Assembly: GCF_019429535.1 (NCBI RefSeq)
Contig: NZ_JAHXZM010000004.1
Coordinates: 351,324-415,323, forward strand
Direction: 5' to 3'
Length of the DNA stretch: 64,000 nucleotides
Origin: Sphingomonas citricola
GTDB lineage: Bacteria; Pseudomonadota; Alphaproteobacteria; Sphingomonadales; Sphingomonadaceae
The translations under genes were made by a program, and so were the position numbers. Position 1 is the first letter of the stretch. Every line of letters starts with the position of its first letter. The notes below the pieces were generated by a model. It did not search any database. It had not been told where the DNA came from and saw nothing but the letters and a program-made list of their open reading frames with translations. Of this stretch, positions 54,134 to 63,955 are shown piece by piece.

Positions 54134-56089
54134 TCAGCGCGGTGCGAGCAGGCGGTCGAGCCCGGAATCACCCTTGCCGATTTTTTCGAGGCGCGGGTAG
54201 CGCAAGCCCCCGTGCCAGTCGAGGGTCACCGTGCGGTACGCATCCTGTTGTCGGACGATCAACTGGATCGGCGTGCCGCCCGCCTGACCGCCCTGGGTCT
54301 GCGCGGCCTTGATCGCGCGCTTGATCGCGTCGGCCGAGTAAGGCTGGCCATTGACCGACACGATGGTACTGCCGATCGTCAATCCGGCGTTGAACGCGGG
54401 CGACCCCCAGCTGACGCCGCTGATCGCGCCCTTGCTCTCGCCTTCGCTGACGATCAGCCCGCCCGAATAGGTCAGGTCGGTGATCTTGCGCGACGATTCA
54501 CCGCTCTTGAACGACGGCGGCGGGGTGTCGGTATAGATCAGGCGATAGCCGTTGCGCTCGAACCCAGAAATCGGCGCACCCGGCGCATGTTCGGTCAACC
54601 GCTGACGCAGCAATGTCGCCCAGTCGTATGGCTGAATCTTGTTGAGCGTCGCTGCCACATCCTCGAACGTGTAGGTCAGCTCGCCCCAGTCGCCGTCGCG
54701 CACGCCGAAGAAAGCGCGCGCGAAATCGTCGATCGACTTCTTGCCGCCCGACAGCTCGCGCAGCCGCGAATCGACCTCCATCCAGACGAGGAGGCCCTCG
54801 TTGTAATAATCTTCCGACCGCTGCCAGCTCGTCCAGCCCTTCGGCCGGCGTGCCGAGATAATCGGGTCGTTGGTTGTGTCGAGCAGGTCGCGCCAGTCGC
54901 GCGCGCGCTGCGAATCATAGCTGGCCGCGATCGCTGCCAATTGGTCGAGCGTGTCCTGCTTGGTGACCAGGCCCGAGCGCGCCTGAAGGATATAGCCCCA
55001 GAATTGGGTCTGCCCTTCGTACACCCACAGCAGCGAATCACGCATCGGAACGCGGAAATCGGGCGTCCACAGGTCCGCGCCGCGGCGGAACTTGCCGTCC
55101 CACGAGTGCGTGAATTCGTGCGGAAGCAGATTGCGGCGGCCGGGACCGTCATCCCACTTGGTGAAATAACCGGGCGTCACGCCATTTTCGCTCGAGCGAT
55201 GATGCTCCAGCCCGATCCCGCCCAGCTGGTCGGTGATCGACAGCAGGAATTCGTAATGGTCGTAGTGCTGCGCGCCGAAGGTCTTTGCCGCCTGCTCGAC
55301 CAGCCGCTTGTGCGCGTCGATCTGCGCAGGCGTCGCGGCGAGCTCGGCGGGATCGTCGGCGAAGAGGTTCAGGTTAACACGCGACGACAGCGGCACGACG
55401 CGGCCGTACTTGCCCGCGAGCATCGGCGAATCGACGAGGATTTCGTAATTGGTCAGTTCGTACGCGTAGGTCGAGCCCGATACCTGCGCCTTGAGCGCGC
55501 CCGCCGCGGTCCAGCCGTCGGGATATTTCACCGTCATCTGCACCGGGATCTGCCGCGTGAAATAACCCGCCGGGTATAGGCTGACCGAGTTGGACTCCAT
55601 GCTGATCATCGTCGGCGTTGCGACGATCCGGCCCTGATCGCCCTTCGTCGCGGAGATGAACTGGAACGACGCCTCGACGCTCGTCGCACTTGCGGGGACC
55701 TGAATGTGGAATGCGAACACGTCGACGGGATCGCGCGTCCACGGGATTACCTGTCCGTTCGCCTTGAAGACGAGCCCGGCGAGCTTCTCGATCTCACCGC
55801 GCGGGCTGTGCGCGCCCGGCAACCATTTCGGGAACAACAGCACCATGTGACCGGCGGCGGGAACCGGGATCGTCTCGGTCACGCGGAAGATGCCGCGCGT
55901 CGTGTCGGTCGCGTCGACGTTGACCTGGAGCGTGCCGGGGAAGCGCGCGTCCTTCGCCTCGGGGATGGTGTCGTTGAATGGTACCGGCTGCGGAGCGGAA
56001 TTGCCGGCGGGCACCTGTGCGAGCGATGGCACGGCAGCGGCGAGCGCGCTGGTGGCGAGCAGCGTGGCGGTCAGGAAAGAACGGATCAT
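54134..56089 (-). CDS. M61 family metallopeptidase (glycyl aminopeptidase-like) with PDZ domain
   Basis: This 651-residue secreted protein has a signal peptide (MIRSFLTATLLATSALAAAVPSLAQ), an N-terminal beta domain, the zinc site HEFTH at 324-328 with downstream Glu in VYEGQTQFWG, and a C-terminal PDZ domain (about 555-640; GLTIGSTIVSVNGQPYSADAIKRAI). M61 enzymes release N-terminal Gly or Ala from peptides. The substrate is unknown. It is followed by ppa 32 nt downstream. Confidence 0.92.
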   Translation of the reverse strand: MIRSFLTATLLATSALAAAVPSLAQVPAGNSAPQPVPFNDTIPEAKDARFPGTLQVNVDATDTTRGIFRVTETIPVPAAGHMVLLFPKWLPGAHSPRGEIEKLAGLVFKANGQVIPWTRDPVDVFAFHIQVPASATSVEASFQFISATKGDQGRIVATPTMISMESNSVSLYPAGYFTRQIPVQMTVKYPDGWTAAGALKAQVSGSTYAYELTNYEILVDSPMLAGKYGRVVPLSSRVNLNLFADDPAELAATPAQIDAHKRLVEQAAKTFGAQHYDHYEFLLSITDQLGGIGLEHHRSSENGVTPGYFTKWDDGPGRRNLLPHEFTHSWDGKFRRGADLWTPDFRVPMRDSLLWVYEGQTQFWGYILQARSGLVTKQDTLDQLAAIAASYDSQRARDWRDLLDTTNDPIISARRPKGWTSWQRSEDYYNEGLLVWMEVDSRLRELSGGKKSIDDFARAFFGVRDGDWGELTYTFEDVAATLNKIQPYDWATLLRQRLTEHAPGAPISGFERNGYRLIYTDTPPPSFKSGESSRKITDLTYSGGLIVSEGESKGAISGVSWGSPAFNAGLTIGSTIVSVNGQPYSADAIKRAIKAAQTQGGQAGGTPIQLIVRQQDAYRTVTLDWHGGLRYPRLEKIGKGDSGLDRLLAPR

Positions 56090-56159
56090 GCGCGGCGCGG
56101 TCCCCTAATTGATTTCTGGTCTATGTCAGAGGGGCTTACCGTTCGCATGCCGCCCGCGT

Positions 56160-56834
56160 CTAGCCTCCCGCGCCGCCAATCGTGTTGATGGTGAAGGCGA
56201 GGATGCCGAGATTGAAGACGAACGCCGCCAGACACTGGCCGATCGCGACGCGCCGCATCCGCGCGCTCGACAGCGTCACGTCCGAGGTCTGGAACGTCAT
56301 GCCGAGCGTGTAGCTGAAATACAGGAAGTCCCAGTAATCGGGCTCCTTCGTGCCCGGGAAGTCGAGCCCGCCCGCGTCGCCCGCGCCGCCGTCGTCCGCG
56401 CCGTAGAACAGGTGCGCGTAATGGAGCGCGTAGACCATGTTGGAGAACAGCCACGCGAGCGCGAGCGTCACGATGACCAGCGCGATCGCGAAGGCGTCGT
56501 TCTTGCCCTTCAACTCGCCGTGGACCGCGACCAGGATGACGAAGGTCGTCCCCGCGGTGATCGCCAGCAGCAGCGCGCGATTGGCGTCGTTGACGCGCGT
56601 CGAGCGCCGCATCCCCGCCGCCGACGATTGCCGGAACAAAGGCGCGAGCGACACGAGGAACGCGAGCGCACCGAGATCGAACCCGCCCATCACCGCGCGA
56701 CCCTTGCCCGCGAGCGGCCACAACAGGGCGGCGCCGGCGAGACATACGAGCACGAACAGAACGAAGCGCGGCGGCGCCACGCGCTGCCCGAGCATCCGCT
56801 TGATCCCGGCCCACCCGCCCGCTGTATCGTTCAT
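56160..56834 (-). CDS. DUF1345 family membrane protein
   Basis: The 224-residue protein has five or six membrane helices and the DUF1345 features: a central [11 protein letters not shown], then [35 protein letters not shown] and a final [15 protein letters not shown]. The [19 protein letters not shown] part resembles the pore loop and inner helix of two-TM potassium channels, but function is not known. ATG 56834 is used; the frame opens at 56855. It is divergent from hisS. Confidence 0.88.
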   Translation of the reverse strand: MNDTAGGWAGIKRMLGQRVAPPRFVLFVLVCLAGAALLWPLAGKGRAVMGGFDLGALAFLVSLAPLFRQSSAAGMRRSTRVNDANRALLLAITAGTTFVILVAVHGELKGKNDAFAIALVIVTLALAWLFSNMVYALHYAHLFYGADDGGAGDAGGLDFPGTKEPDYWDFLYFSYTLGMTFQTSDVTLSSARMRRVAIGQCLAAFVFNLGILAFTINTIGGAGG

Positions 56835-56885
56835 CCAGCAAGCGCTAGCGCGCACGCGGCGGCTCGCCTAGATACGCGCGCGTTT

Positions 56886-58094
56886 ATGGCCCGTATTCAG
56901 ACCCCCAATCGCGTGCGCGGCACGCAGGACATCTTCCGCGACGACGAACGCCGCTTCGCGCACGTGCAATCGACCTTCGACCGCGTCCGCCGGCTCTATT
57001 GTTTCGAGCGCGTCGAGGTGCCGGTGTTCGAGGACACGCAGGTGTTCGCGCGCTCGATCGGCGAGACGACCGACGTCGTGTCGAAGGAGATGTACACCTT
57101 CCCCGATCGCGGCAACGACAGCCTGACGCTGCGCCCCGAGTTCACCGCGGGCATCGCGCGCGCCTATATCACCGGGGGGTGGCAGCAATATGCGCCGCTG
57201 AAACTCGTCACCAGCGGCGCGGTGTTCCGCTACGAGCGCCCGCAGAAGGGGCGCTATCGCCAGTTCCACCAGATCGACGCCGAGATCCTGGGCGCACCCG
57301 AGCCTGCGGCGGACGTCGAATTGTTGTGCCTGGCCGACCAATTGCTCCACGAACTCGGCATCGCCGATGGCGTGACGCTGCAGTTGAACACGCTGGGTGA
57401 CGCGGAGACGCGCGACGCGTGGCGTGCCGCGCTGGTTGCGCATTTCGAGGCGCACCGCGCCGAGCTGTCTGAGGACAGCCTGAAGCGGCTCGACAAGAAC
57501 CCGCTGCGTATCCTCGATTCCAAGGATCCGTGTGATCGCCCTGCGGCGGACAGCGCCCCCGATATCGACGCGTACCTGACGTCGGAGGCGCGCGCGTTTT
57601 TCGACGCGGTCACCGCCGGGCTCGACGCCGCCGGGGTCGCGTGGACGCGCAACGCGCGGCTGGTGCGCGGGCTCGACTACTACCGCCACACCGCGTTCGA
57701 GTTCGTCACCGACCGGTTGGGCGCGCAGGGCACTGTGCTCGCGGGCGGGCGCTACGACGGGCTGGTCGAGAGTCTGGGCGGGCCGGCGACCGCGGGGGTC
57801 GGCTGGGCCGCGGGGATCGAGCGGCTGGCGATGTTGCTGGAGGAGCCGGCGGTCAGCGGGCCCAACGTGGTGGTAGTGGTCGAGGACGATGCCGCGACAG
57901 TCGCTGCAACTGCTGCGCTCGCGACGCTGCGCCGCGCTGGTATTTCGGCCGAGTTTGTAGCGACCGGCTCGCCGCGCAAACGCTATGACAAGGCGATGAA
58001 GCTCGACCCTGCCGAAACGGTGACGTTCCGCGCCGACGGTCCGACTATTCGTGTTTTGCGCGGCGGCGGAAAAGCGCAGGCGGTGCTCGGTTGA
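56886..58094 (+). CDS. hisS: Histidine-tRNA ligase
   Basis: The 402-residue class II synthetase has motif 2 ([29 protein letters not shown]), the histidine-binding [14 protein letters not shown], motif 3 ([30 protein letters not shown]), and a C-terminal anticodon domain. ATG 56886 gives [21 protein letters not shown]. prfA starts 13 nt downstream in the same direction, so the two are probably co-transcribed. Confidence 0.98.
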   Translation: MARIQTPNRVRGTQDIFRDDERRFAHVQSTFDRVRRLYCFERVEVPVFEDTQVFARSIGETTDVVSKEMYTFPDRGNDSLTLRPEFTAGIARAYITGGWQQYAPLKLVTSGAVFRYERPQKGRYRQFHQIDAEILGAPEPAADVELLCLADQLLHELGIADGVTLQLNTLGDAETRDAWRAALVAHFEAHRAELSEDSLKRLDKNPLRILDSKDPCDRPAADSAPDIDAYLTSEARAFFDAVTAGLDAAGVAWTRNARLVRGLDYYRHTAFEFVTDRLGAQGTVLAGGRYDGLVESLGGPATAGVGWAAGIERLAMLLEEPAVSGPNVVVVVEDDAATVAATAALATLRRAGISAEFVATGSPRKRYDKAMKLDPAETVTFRADGPTIRVLRGGGKAQAVLG

Positions 58095-58107
58095 ACGGCG
58101 TACGCGC

Positions 58108-59184
58108 ATGACCACCATTTCCCCCGACCGTATCCGCCAGATCGAAGCGCGGCGTGACGAGCTGTCCGCGTTGATGGCGACGGGCAATCTCGACGGCGAT
58201 CGCTTCGTCGCGGTGTCAAAGGAATATGCCGAGCTCGAACCCGTAGCAGCGGCCGCGGGCGAGGTGCGTCGGCTGCGTGCCGAGGCGGAGAGCCTCCAGT
58301 ACATGACCGACGATGCCGACGCCGAATTGCGCGCGATGGCCGAGGAGGAATTGCGCGAGAACAAGGCCGCACTCGCCGATGCCGATCGTCGCCTCGCGCT
58401 CGCGCTTTTGCCGCGCGATGCCGCCGATCAGCGCTCGGCGATGCTCGAGGTGCGCGCCGGGACCGGCGGCGACGAGGCGGCGCTTTTCGCGGGCGACCTG
58501 TTCCGCATGTACCAGCGCTTCGCCGAGGAACAGGGGTGGCGCGTCGAGCTGATCTCGGCGTCGGACAGCGACGCGGGCGGGTTCAAGGAGGTCGTCGCGT
58601 CGATCACCGGATCAGGGGTGTTCGCGAAACTGAAGTTCGAGAGCGGCGTCCACCGCGTCCAGCGCGTGCCCGTGACCGAGAGCGGCGGGCGCATCCACAC
58701 GTCCGCAGCGACCGTCGCGGTGCTGCCCGAGGCGGAGGAGGTCGACGTTCAGATCGACGAGGCGAAAGACTTGCGGATCGACGTCTATCGATCTTCGGGG
58801 CCGGGCGGGCAGTCGGTCAACACGACCGATTCCGCGGTGCGCATCACGCATCTGCCGACCGGGCTGGTCGTGATCCAGCAGGACGAAAAGTCGCAGCACA
58901 AGAACAAGGCCAAGGCGCTGAAAGTGCTGCGCACGCGGCTGTACGAGGCCGAGCGCGAGCGGCTGGCGGCGGAGCGATCGGGCACCAGGCGGGCGATGGT
59001 CGGATCGGGCGATCGCTCGGAGCGCATCCGCACCTATAATTTCCCGCAGGGCCGAGTGACCGACCACCGCATCAACCTGACGCTTCACCGCCTGCCCGAG
59101 ATCCTTCAAGGAGAACTCGGCGAGCTGGTCGGCGCGCTGATCGCGGAGGACGAGGCGGAGCGGTTGGCGACCCTGGATGCGTAG
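58108..59184 (+). CDS. prfA: Peptide chain release factor 1
   Basis: The 358-residue factor terminates translation at UAA and UAG. The catalytic GGQ is in [20 protein letters not shown] and the anticodon-like PxT region in [20 protein letters not shown]. Glu-rich N-terminal coiled coil as usual. It is followed, after a hairpin-rich gap, by prmC, which methylates the Gln of GGQ; this prfA-prmC pair is widely conserved. Confidence 0.98.
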   Translation: MTTISPDRIRQIEARRDELSALMATGNLDGDRFVAVSKEYAELEPVAAAAGEVRRLRAEAESLQYMTDDADAELRAMAEEELRENKAALADADRRLALALLPRDAADQRSAMLEVRAGTGGDEAALFAGDLFRMYQRFAEEQGWRVELISASDSDAGGFKEVVASITGSGVFAKLKFESGVHRVQRVPVTESGGRIHTSAATVAVLPEAEEVDVQIDEAKDLRIDVYRSSGPGGQSVNTTDSAVRITHLPTGLVVIQQDEKSQHKNKAKALKVLRTRLYEAERERLAAERSGTRRAMVGSGDRSERIRTYNFPQGRVTDHRINLTLHRLPEILQGELGELVGALIAEDEAERLATLDA

Positions 59185-59190
59185 GTCGGC

Positions 59191-59267
59191 CTGCTGCGTG
59201 CCGCAGCAGGACTCGACCAAGCACGGCCGGCAGGAGCGCCGCTCCTGTTCGACGGCGAGGCTTCGCC
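59191..59267. repeat. Three-hairpin cluster between prfA and prmC
   Basis: CTGCTGC-GTGCC-GCAGCAG (59191-59209), CAGGAGC-GCC-GCTCCTG (59231-59247) and GGCGA-GGCT-TCGCC (59254-59267) follow each other within 80 nt, starting 6 nt after the prfA stop. The layout resembles the insertion in thiC, but the primary sequence differs. Confidence 0.6.
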
Positions 59268-59292
59268 GCGGCGTGACCCGGTCCGCATCGTG

Positions 59293-60117
59293 ATGCCCCC
59301 CTCGGCCCCCCGCGCCGCGCTGATCGCCGCTGCGCAGCGCTTCGCCTTTTCCGCCACCCCGCGGCTCGACGCCGAGCTGCTGCTCGCGCACGCGCTCGGC
59401 ATCACGCGCGAGCGGCTGCTGCTGACGCTCGACGATTGGTCGGTGCCGGCGGCGTTCGACATGCTCGTCGAGCGCCGCGCCGCGCACGAACCCGTCGCGT
59501 ACCTGACCGGCACGCGCGCGTTCTGGACGATCGACCTCCACGTCGCGCCCGGTGTGCTGGTGCCGCGCGCCGACAGCGAGACGCTGATCGAGGCGGCGGT
59601 CGCGCATTTCGCGGGCTCGCCTGGACCGCGCCGCATCCTCGATCTCGGCACCGGCTCGGGCGCGCTGCTGCTCGCCGCGCTCGACGAATGGCCGCGGGCG
59701 AGCGGCGTCGGCGTCGATGCCTCGGCGGCGGCGCTCGCGATCGCGCAGGGCAATGCCGAACGGCTCGGCATGGCGGACCGCGCGCGCATGGTCGCGGGCG
59801 ACTGGCAAGGCACCGGCGAGGCGTTCGACCTCGTGCTGTGCAACCCGCCCTATATCGAGGTGGACGCCAGCCTGCCCCCGGAGGTGCGCGACTGGGAGCC
59901 CGCGTCGGCGCTGTTCGCGGGCGCGGACGGGCTCGACGACTATCGCCGGCTCGCGCCCTTGCTGCCGGGACAGCTCGCCCCCGGCGGCGTCGCGTGTATC
60001 GAGATCGGGTATGAGCAGGGCGAGCGTGCGGCGGCGTTGTTCCGCGCGGCGGGGCTGGGCGTCGCCTTGCGGCGCGATCTTGCCGGGCGCGACCGTTGCC
60101 TCGTGGTCACGCCTTGA
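59293..60117 (+). CDS. prmC: Release factor glutamine N5-methyltransferase
   Basis: The 274-residue SAM-dependent enzyme modifies the GGQ glutamine of RF1 and RF2. The SAM site is ILDLGTGSGALLLAAL, and the catalytic NPPY is in LVLCNPPYIEVD. N-terminal helical domain with the conserved RLDAELLLAHALG. ATG 59293 is preferred; GTG 59290 would add a residue. It is downstream of prfA across a hairpin-rich gap of about 108 nt. Confidence 0.96.
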   Translation: MPPSAPRAALIAAAQRFAFSATPRLDAELLLAHALGITRERLLLTLDDWSVPAAFDMLVERRAAHEPVAYLTGTRAFWTIDLHVAPGVLVPRADSETLIEAAVAHFAGSPGPRRILDLGTGSGALLLAALDEWPRASGVGVDASAAALAIAQGNAERLGMADRARMVAGDWQGTGEAFDLVLCNPPYIEVDASLPPEVRDWEPASALFAGADGLDDYRRLAPLLPGQLAPGGVACIEIGYEQGERAAALFRAAGLGVALRRDLAGRDRCLVVTP

Positions 60118-60384
60118 CGGTAAGGGGCGCTATCCACATATTTCTCTTTGAGAACGAGCAGCGAACCGCTAGAGCGCCCGTAGGGGCCCGCACAGACAGC
60201 GCTGTTTACCGCGTCGTTGTTATGGGGCGTTGAGCCCTCCCTTCGTCATCAGCCGCTGCAGTCCGGTGGCCGTGGCAGGTCCGGTTCGCCCGCGCGCAGC
60301 CGTCCTTGGGAATGATCGCCCGTGCACCACGTCGGTGCCGTTCGGGAGCAGTGCCGTTTTAGGTTCGAGGACGAGGACACACTT

Positions 60385-61410
60385 TTGATCAACAATCGTC
60401 AGCAAGGCCGCCGTCGCGGTCGTGGCAATGGACCGCAGCGTCCCGGTGGCGGTGGCCAGGGGCAGCGTGACAGCGGCAACCGGATCGACAGCCGCGCGCG
60501 GGGCAATGCCGCGCAATTGCTCGAAAAGTACAAGAACATGGCGCGCGACGCGCAGATGTCGGGCGACCGGGTCAACACCGAATATTACCTGCAGTTCGCC
60601 GACCATTACTTCCGCGTGCTCGCCGACCAGCGCGGCCGCAACGAGGAGCAGGGGCAGCAGCGCCGCCAGCAGCGCGACGATTTCGACCAGTTCGACCCGT
60701 TCGACGATTTCGGCGACGAGGGCGAACCCGTCCGCGCCGACGAGATGCAGCGCGCGCAGGAAGGCGATCGGCAGGGGGGCGAGCGTCAGCAGTCCGACCG
60801 CCAGCAGAACGATCGCCAGCAGAACGACCGGGCCCAGAACGATCGTCAATATGGCGACCGCCAGTACGGTGATCGCCAGCAGGGCGAACGATCCCCGCGC
60901 GACGACCGCCCGCGCGACAACCGCGACGAGCGCCCCCGCTACGACCGCGACGAGCGTCAGCGCGACGGCCGCGAGGATCGCCAGCAGCGCCAGCCGCGCG
61001 AGGATCGCCCCCGCTTCGACCGCGACCGCCGCCCGGTCGAGGCGCGCGACGACGAGCGTCGCTTCCAGCGCCCGACGCAGGCCCCGGTCGCGAACGACGT
61101 CGATACCCCGCCGGCCGATCTGCCCGCGGCGAATGCCGTGGCACCGCAGGACCTCGCGCCGGTGAACGATGCGCAGGCCGAGGAAGCGCCGCGCCGCCGC
61201 ACCCGGACGCGCAAGCCGCGCGAGGAGGCGGCGGATACCGGTGCGCAGGTCGAGGCGCTCGGCGCCGACCGGCTGCCGCCCGCGCTCGGGCTCGTGCGTC
61301 AGGATGACGCGGATGCGCCGACGTCCGACGATAGTGCGGCCGAGGCGCCCAAGCCGCGCCGCCGTCGCGTCGCGCGCGCCGCCAGCGGCGAGGCGACGCC
61401 GGCCGAGTAA
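60385..61410 (+). CDS. DUF4167 domain-containing protein
   Basis: The protein of about 341 residues starts MINNRQQGRRRGRGNG, the alphaproteobacterial DUF4167 N-terminus, followed by GNAAQLLEKYKNMARDAQMSGDRVNTEYYLQFADHYFRVLA. The middle (about 130-240) is a low-complexity stretch of Arg, Asp, Gln and Asn in DRQQN, DRQYG and RDERPRY-like repeats, and the C-terminus is again basic. It probably binds RNA or nucleic acid and is disordered. A TTG start at 60385 is supported by GAGGA 7 nt upstream and the expected family N-terminus. The 267-nt gap before it holds no clear gene. Confidence 0.88.
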   Translation: MINNRQQGRRRGRGNGPQRPGGGGQGQRDSGNRIDSRARGNAAQLLEKYKNMARDAQMSGDRVNTEYYLQFADHYFRVLADQRGRNEEQGQQRRQQRDDFDQFDPFDDFGDEGEPVRADEMQRAQEGDRQGGERQQSDRQQNDRQQNDRAQNDRQYGDRQYGDRQQGERSPRDDRPRDNRDERPRYDRDERQRDGREDRQQRQPREDRPRFDRDRRPVEARDDERRFQRPTQAPVANDVDTPPADLPAANAVAPQDLAPVNDAQAEEAPRRRTRTRKPREEAADTGAQVEALGADRLPPALGLVRQDDADAPTSDDSAAEAPKPRRRRVARAASGEATPAE

Positions 61411-61461
61411 TTCGACCCAAGCGTCGCGCGCGGCCGTCCCGCGCCGCCAACGCGCTAACGA

Positions 61462-61773
61462 TCACGGGCCGACGTCCTTGCGGGGCGCTCGGCCCGTTCT
61501 CGTATCCAGCCCCGCCGCGTCGGCGGCCTCGTCGTGGCCGGTGCCCGAGCTCATGAACGCGAGCCCCATCAGCGCCCCCGCCATCGCGACCGATCCGACC
61601 ACGCCCCCGAACGTCGCCAGCGTCGCGATCCAGCCGAGCTCGCCATAGGCGCGCCCGACCAGCCATATCGCGACGAACGCGGCCAGCACGCCGATCACGG
61701 TCATCACGCCCAGGATGCGTCGAAAGCGCCGCCACGCGAACTGCGCCTGCGCGGGATCGTCCAAGCCGTGCAC
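61462..61773 (-). CDS. Small two-helix membrane hypothetical protein
   Basis: The 103-residue protein has two or three hydrophobic segments (GVMTVIGVLAAFVAIWLVG, then GWIATLATFGGVVGSVAMAGALMGLAF), preceded by a short QAQFAWRRFRRIL. It ends in a polar tail. It starts with GTG at 61773. The FAWRRFRRIL opening suggests a conserved sphingomonad membrane protein. No function can be given. Confidence 0.65.
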   Translation of the reverse strand: MHGLDDPAQAQFAWRRFRRILGVMTVIGVLAAFVAIWLVGRAYGELGWIATLATFGGVVGSVAMAGALMGLAFMSSGTGHDEAADAAGLDTRTGRAPRKDVGP

Positions 61774-61889
61774 GATGCCTTCTCCCCTCGGGTCACGCGC
61801 GGCGCGGCAACGCTTTGCAACCGGCGCGCGAACGTGAAATGATGCCTGCCGCCAGCCTATAGGCGCGCGAACATACAGGAGAGAAGGCG

Positions 61890-62321
61890 ATGACCATCGC
61901 AGCGATCCTCGGCGACAAGGGCGCCGACCTTGTATCCATCTCCCCCGATCGAACGGTGGCCGACGCGGTCGCGCTGCTCGCCGAGCGACGGATCGGCGCG
62001 GTGCCGGCGCTCGACGACAATGGCATGGTCGCGGGCGTGTTTTCCGAACGCGACGTCATCCGCTGCCTGCGCGAACACGGTGCGGCGGCGCTCGACCATC
62101 CGGTATCCGCGGTGATGACCGCACCCGCGGTCACCGTCGCGCGCGACGATTCGGTCCTCGGCGCGCTTTCCCTGATGACCAGGCGGCGCATCCGGCACCT
62201 CCCCGTGGTCGAGGCGGGGGCGGTGGTCGGGATCGTGTCGATCGGCGATCTGGTCAAATACCGCATCGACCGGATCGAGGCCGAAGCGCGTGCGATGCGC
62301 GACTATATCCAGCAGGCGTGA
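61890..62321 (+). CDS. CBS-domain protein
   Basis: The 143-residue protein consists of two CBS motifs (about 8-65 and 75-130): TVADAVALLAERRIGAVPALDDNGMVAGVFSERDVIRCL and SVLGALSLMTRRRIRHLPVVEAGAVVGIVSIGDLVKY. Such stand-alone CBS pairs bind adenine nucleotides and often regulate other proteins. The ATG follows GGAGAGAAGG. The gene is alone and converges with the flippase gene. Confidence 0.94.
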   Translation: MTIAAILGDKGADLVSISPDRTVADAVALLAERRIGAVPALDDNGMVAGVFSERDVIRCLREHGAAALDHPVSAVMTAPAVTVARDDSVLGALSLMTRRRIRHLPVVEAGAVVGIVSIGDLVKYRIDRIEAEARAMRDYIQQA

Positions 62322-62343
62322 CGGGCACGACGCGTGACGGCGT

Positions 62344-63810
62344 TCAGGTGCGGACCAGCGCCACCACCTCGCGCACGGTGCCGCGCGCCAGACCGAGCAA
62401 TAGCCCGAGATAGCTGACCGCGCCTGCCGCGACGAGAAACACGAGCCGCGGCACCGCGCAGAGCGGCGGCAAGAGGTGATCGAGGCCGAGCACCGCCAGT
62501 GCCATCGCGCCGGCGCACAGCGCGGCGGGCGCGATCGCGCGCGCGACCGCGTCCCATGTCACGCCGATGACCGGCAGCGCGCGGCGGCTGCCGATCGCGA
62601 GGTAGAGCGGGTAGGCGACGATCCACGCGGTCGCAAGCCCCGTGACGCCGCCGCGGACGCCGATCAGGAAGGCGAGCGTCAGCAAGCCCGCGCCGATCGC
62701 GCCATTGACGACGCCGACATCGGGGCGCCCGACCGCGTCGCACGCGGGCGAGTAGAGCACCTGCAGCGTCATCACCGGCATCGCGAACGCGAGCAGGCGG
62801 ACGACGGGCACGACCTCGCCCCATTTCTCCCCCAGCACGGCGTGGACCAGCGGTTCCGCCGTGGTCGCGAGCCCGACGTAGAAGGGGAGCGCGGCGAGCA
62901 TCACCAGTTGCGCCGCCTTCAGAAACGCGGTCGCGCGCGCGTCGCGATCGTGCTGGATCCGGGCATAGGCGCTGAACGCGACCTCGTTGAGTGGCGGCAC
63001 GAACTTCGACACGAAGATCTGCGCGAGAAACAGGCTGGTGGTGTAGATGCCGAGCAGGTGCGGCGACAGCGTGCGCCCCGCGATGAATACGTCGCTCTGG
63101 CTTTGCAGGAACCAGAAGAGCTGGCCGAGCGCCATCAACCCACCGAAGCGCATCAACTGGTCCGCGCCATCGAACCGGAACAATGGCCACACCAATGCGC
63201 GCGCCGCCCAGGTCAGGCCGACCGCGCGCGTCAAATAGAGCGCACCCGGTGCCGCGACCAGCGTCCACACCCCCCAGCCCGATAGCGCGCCGATCAGCGC
63301 GGTCGACGCCGACATCAGCGAGGCGACGATATTAACCTTTGCCTGCCGGCTGAAATCGAGCTGCCGGCTGAGTAAGGCGGAGGGAAGCGCGATGAACGGC
63401 GTGGTCAGGTACAGCAATGACTGCACGCGCAGCATGTCGGCGACGATCGGCTGACGGTAATAGGCGGCGAGCAGCGGTGCGACGATCACCTGGACTACCG
63501 CCAGCGTCCCGTTGAGCAGCAGCAGCAGCCCGAACAATTGCCGGATATCGCGCCGTGTCACCTCGGGCTGGCGAATCAGCGCACTCGCCAGACCATAGCC
63601 GTCGAGCATGTTGGTGAAGGCGAGCACCACCGCGCTCATCGCGAACAGGCCGTAGTCGCTCGGCGACAGGATGCGGATGACGAGGAACGTCGCGGTCCAT
63701 TGCACCAGCTGCGACAGGATCTGACTGCCTGAGCGCCATACGATCGCGTTGCGAATCTGCCGCACCAGCGGCGTTCGGCTATGTGTTGGGGCAGGCGAGG
63801 CGAGCGACAT
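62344..63810 (-). CDS. Lipopolysaccharide/polysaccharide flippase (oligosaccharide transporter)
   Basis: The 488-residue protein has 12-14 membrane helices, starting ALVWRSG-like with GSQILSQLVQWTATFLVIRILSPSDYGLFAMSAVVLAFTNML, characteristic of the MurJ/Wzx-like MATE polysaccharide exporters. Other conserved segments are LGIYTTSLFLAQIFVSKFVPPLNEVAFSAYARI and VNGAIGAG. It should flip lipid-linked oligosaccharides for capsule or exopolysaccharide. No glycosyltransferase gene is adjacent within the window, and the region to its right is promoter sequence. Confidence 0.88.
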   Translation of the reverse strand: MSLASPAPTHSRTPLVRQIRNAIVWRSGSQILSQLVQWTATFLVIRILSPSDYGLFAMSAVVLAFTNMLDGYGLASALIRQPEVTRRDIRQLFGLLLLLNGTLAVVQVIVAPLLAAYYRQPIVADMLRVQSLLYLTTPFIALPSALLSRQLDFSRQAKVNIVASLMSASTALIGALSGWGVWTLVAAPGALYLTRAVGLTWAARALVWPLFRFDGADQLMRFGGLMALGQLFWFLQSQSDVFIAGRTLSPHLLGIYTTSLFLAQIFVSKFVPPLNEVAFSAYARIQHDRDARATAFLKAAQLVMLAALPFYVGLATTAEPLVHAVLGEKWGEVVPVVRLLAFAMPVMTLQVLYSPACDAVGRPDVGVVNGAIGAGLLTLAFLIGVRGGVTGLATAWIVAYPLYLAIGSRRALPVIGVTWDAVARAIAPAALCAGAMALAVLGLDHLLPPLCAVPRLVFLVAAGAVSYLGLLLGLARGTVREVVALVRT

Positions 63811-63926
63811 CCCATACGTCTGCCACGAGCGGGGCTACCTTCGGGTAAACGGGTGGTGGCGTGGGCGTGTTGCGGTGGTGCTGGTGTGTTTTTTGCTCGT
63901 CTTTGCAACTTTTCTGCAAAAACCGT

Positions 63927-63955
63927 TTGACGGTGTGTGTGTGCTCCCCTAGATG
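63927..63955 (+). promoter_or_regulatory. Strong promoter directed out of the right edge
   Basis: TTGACG (63927-63932), a 17-nt GT-rich spacer, TAGATG (63950-63955), preceded by an A/T-rich stretch (63893-63925) like an UP element. The transcribed gene lies beyond the window; the strength and structure suggest a stable-RNA operon (rRNA or tRNA), which is inference. Confidence 0.6.

Noticed and set aside
63933..63942. GT simple-sequence repeat near the right edge
   Set aside because: It is only five GT units and forms the spacer of a well-positioned promoter; no phase-variable gene is attached.
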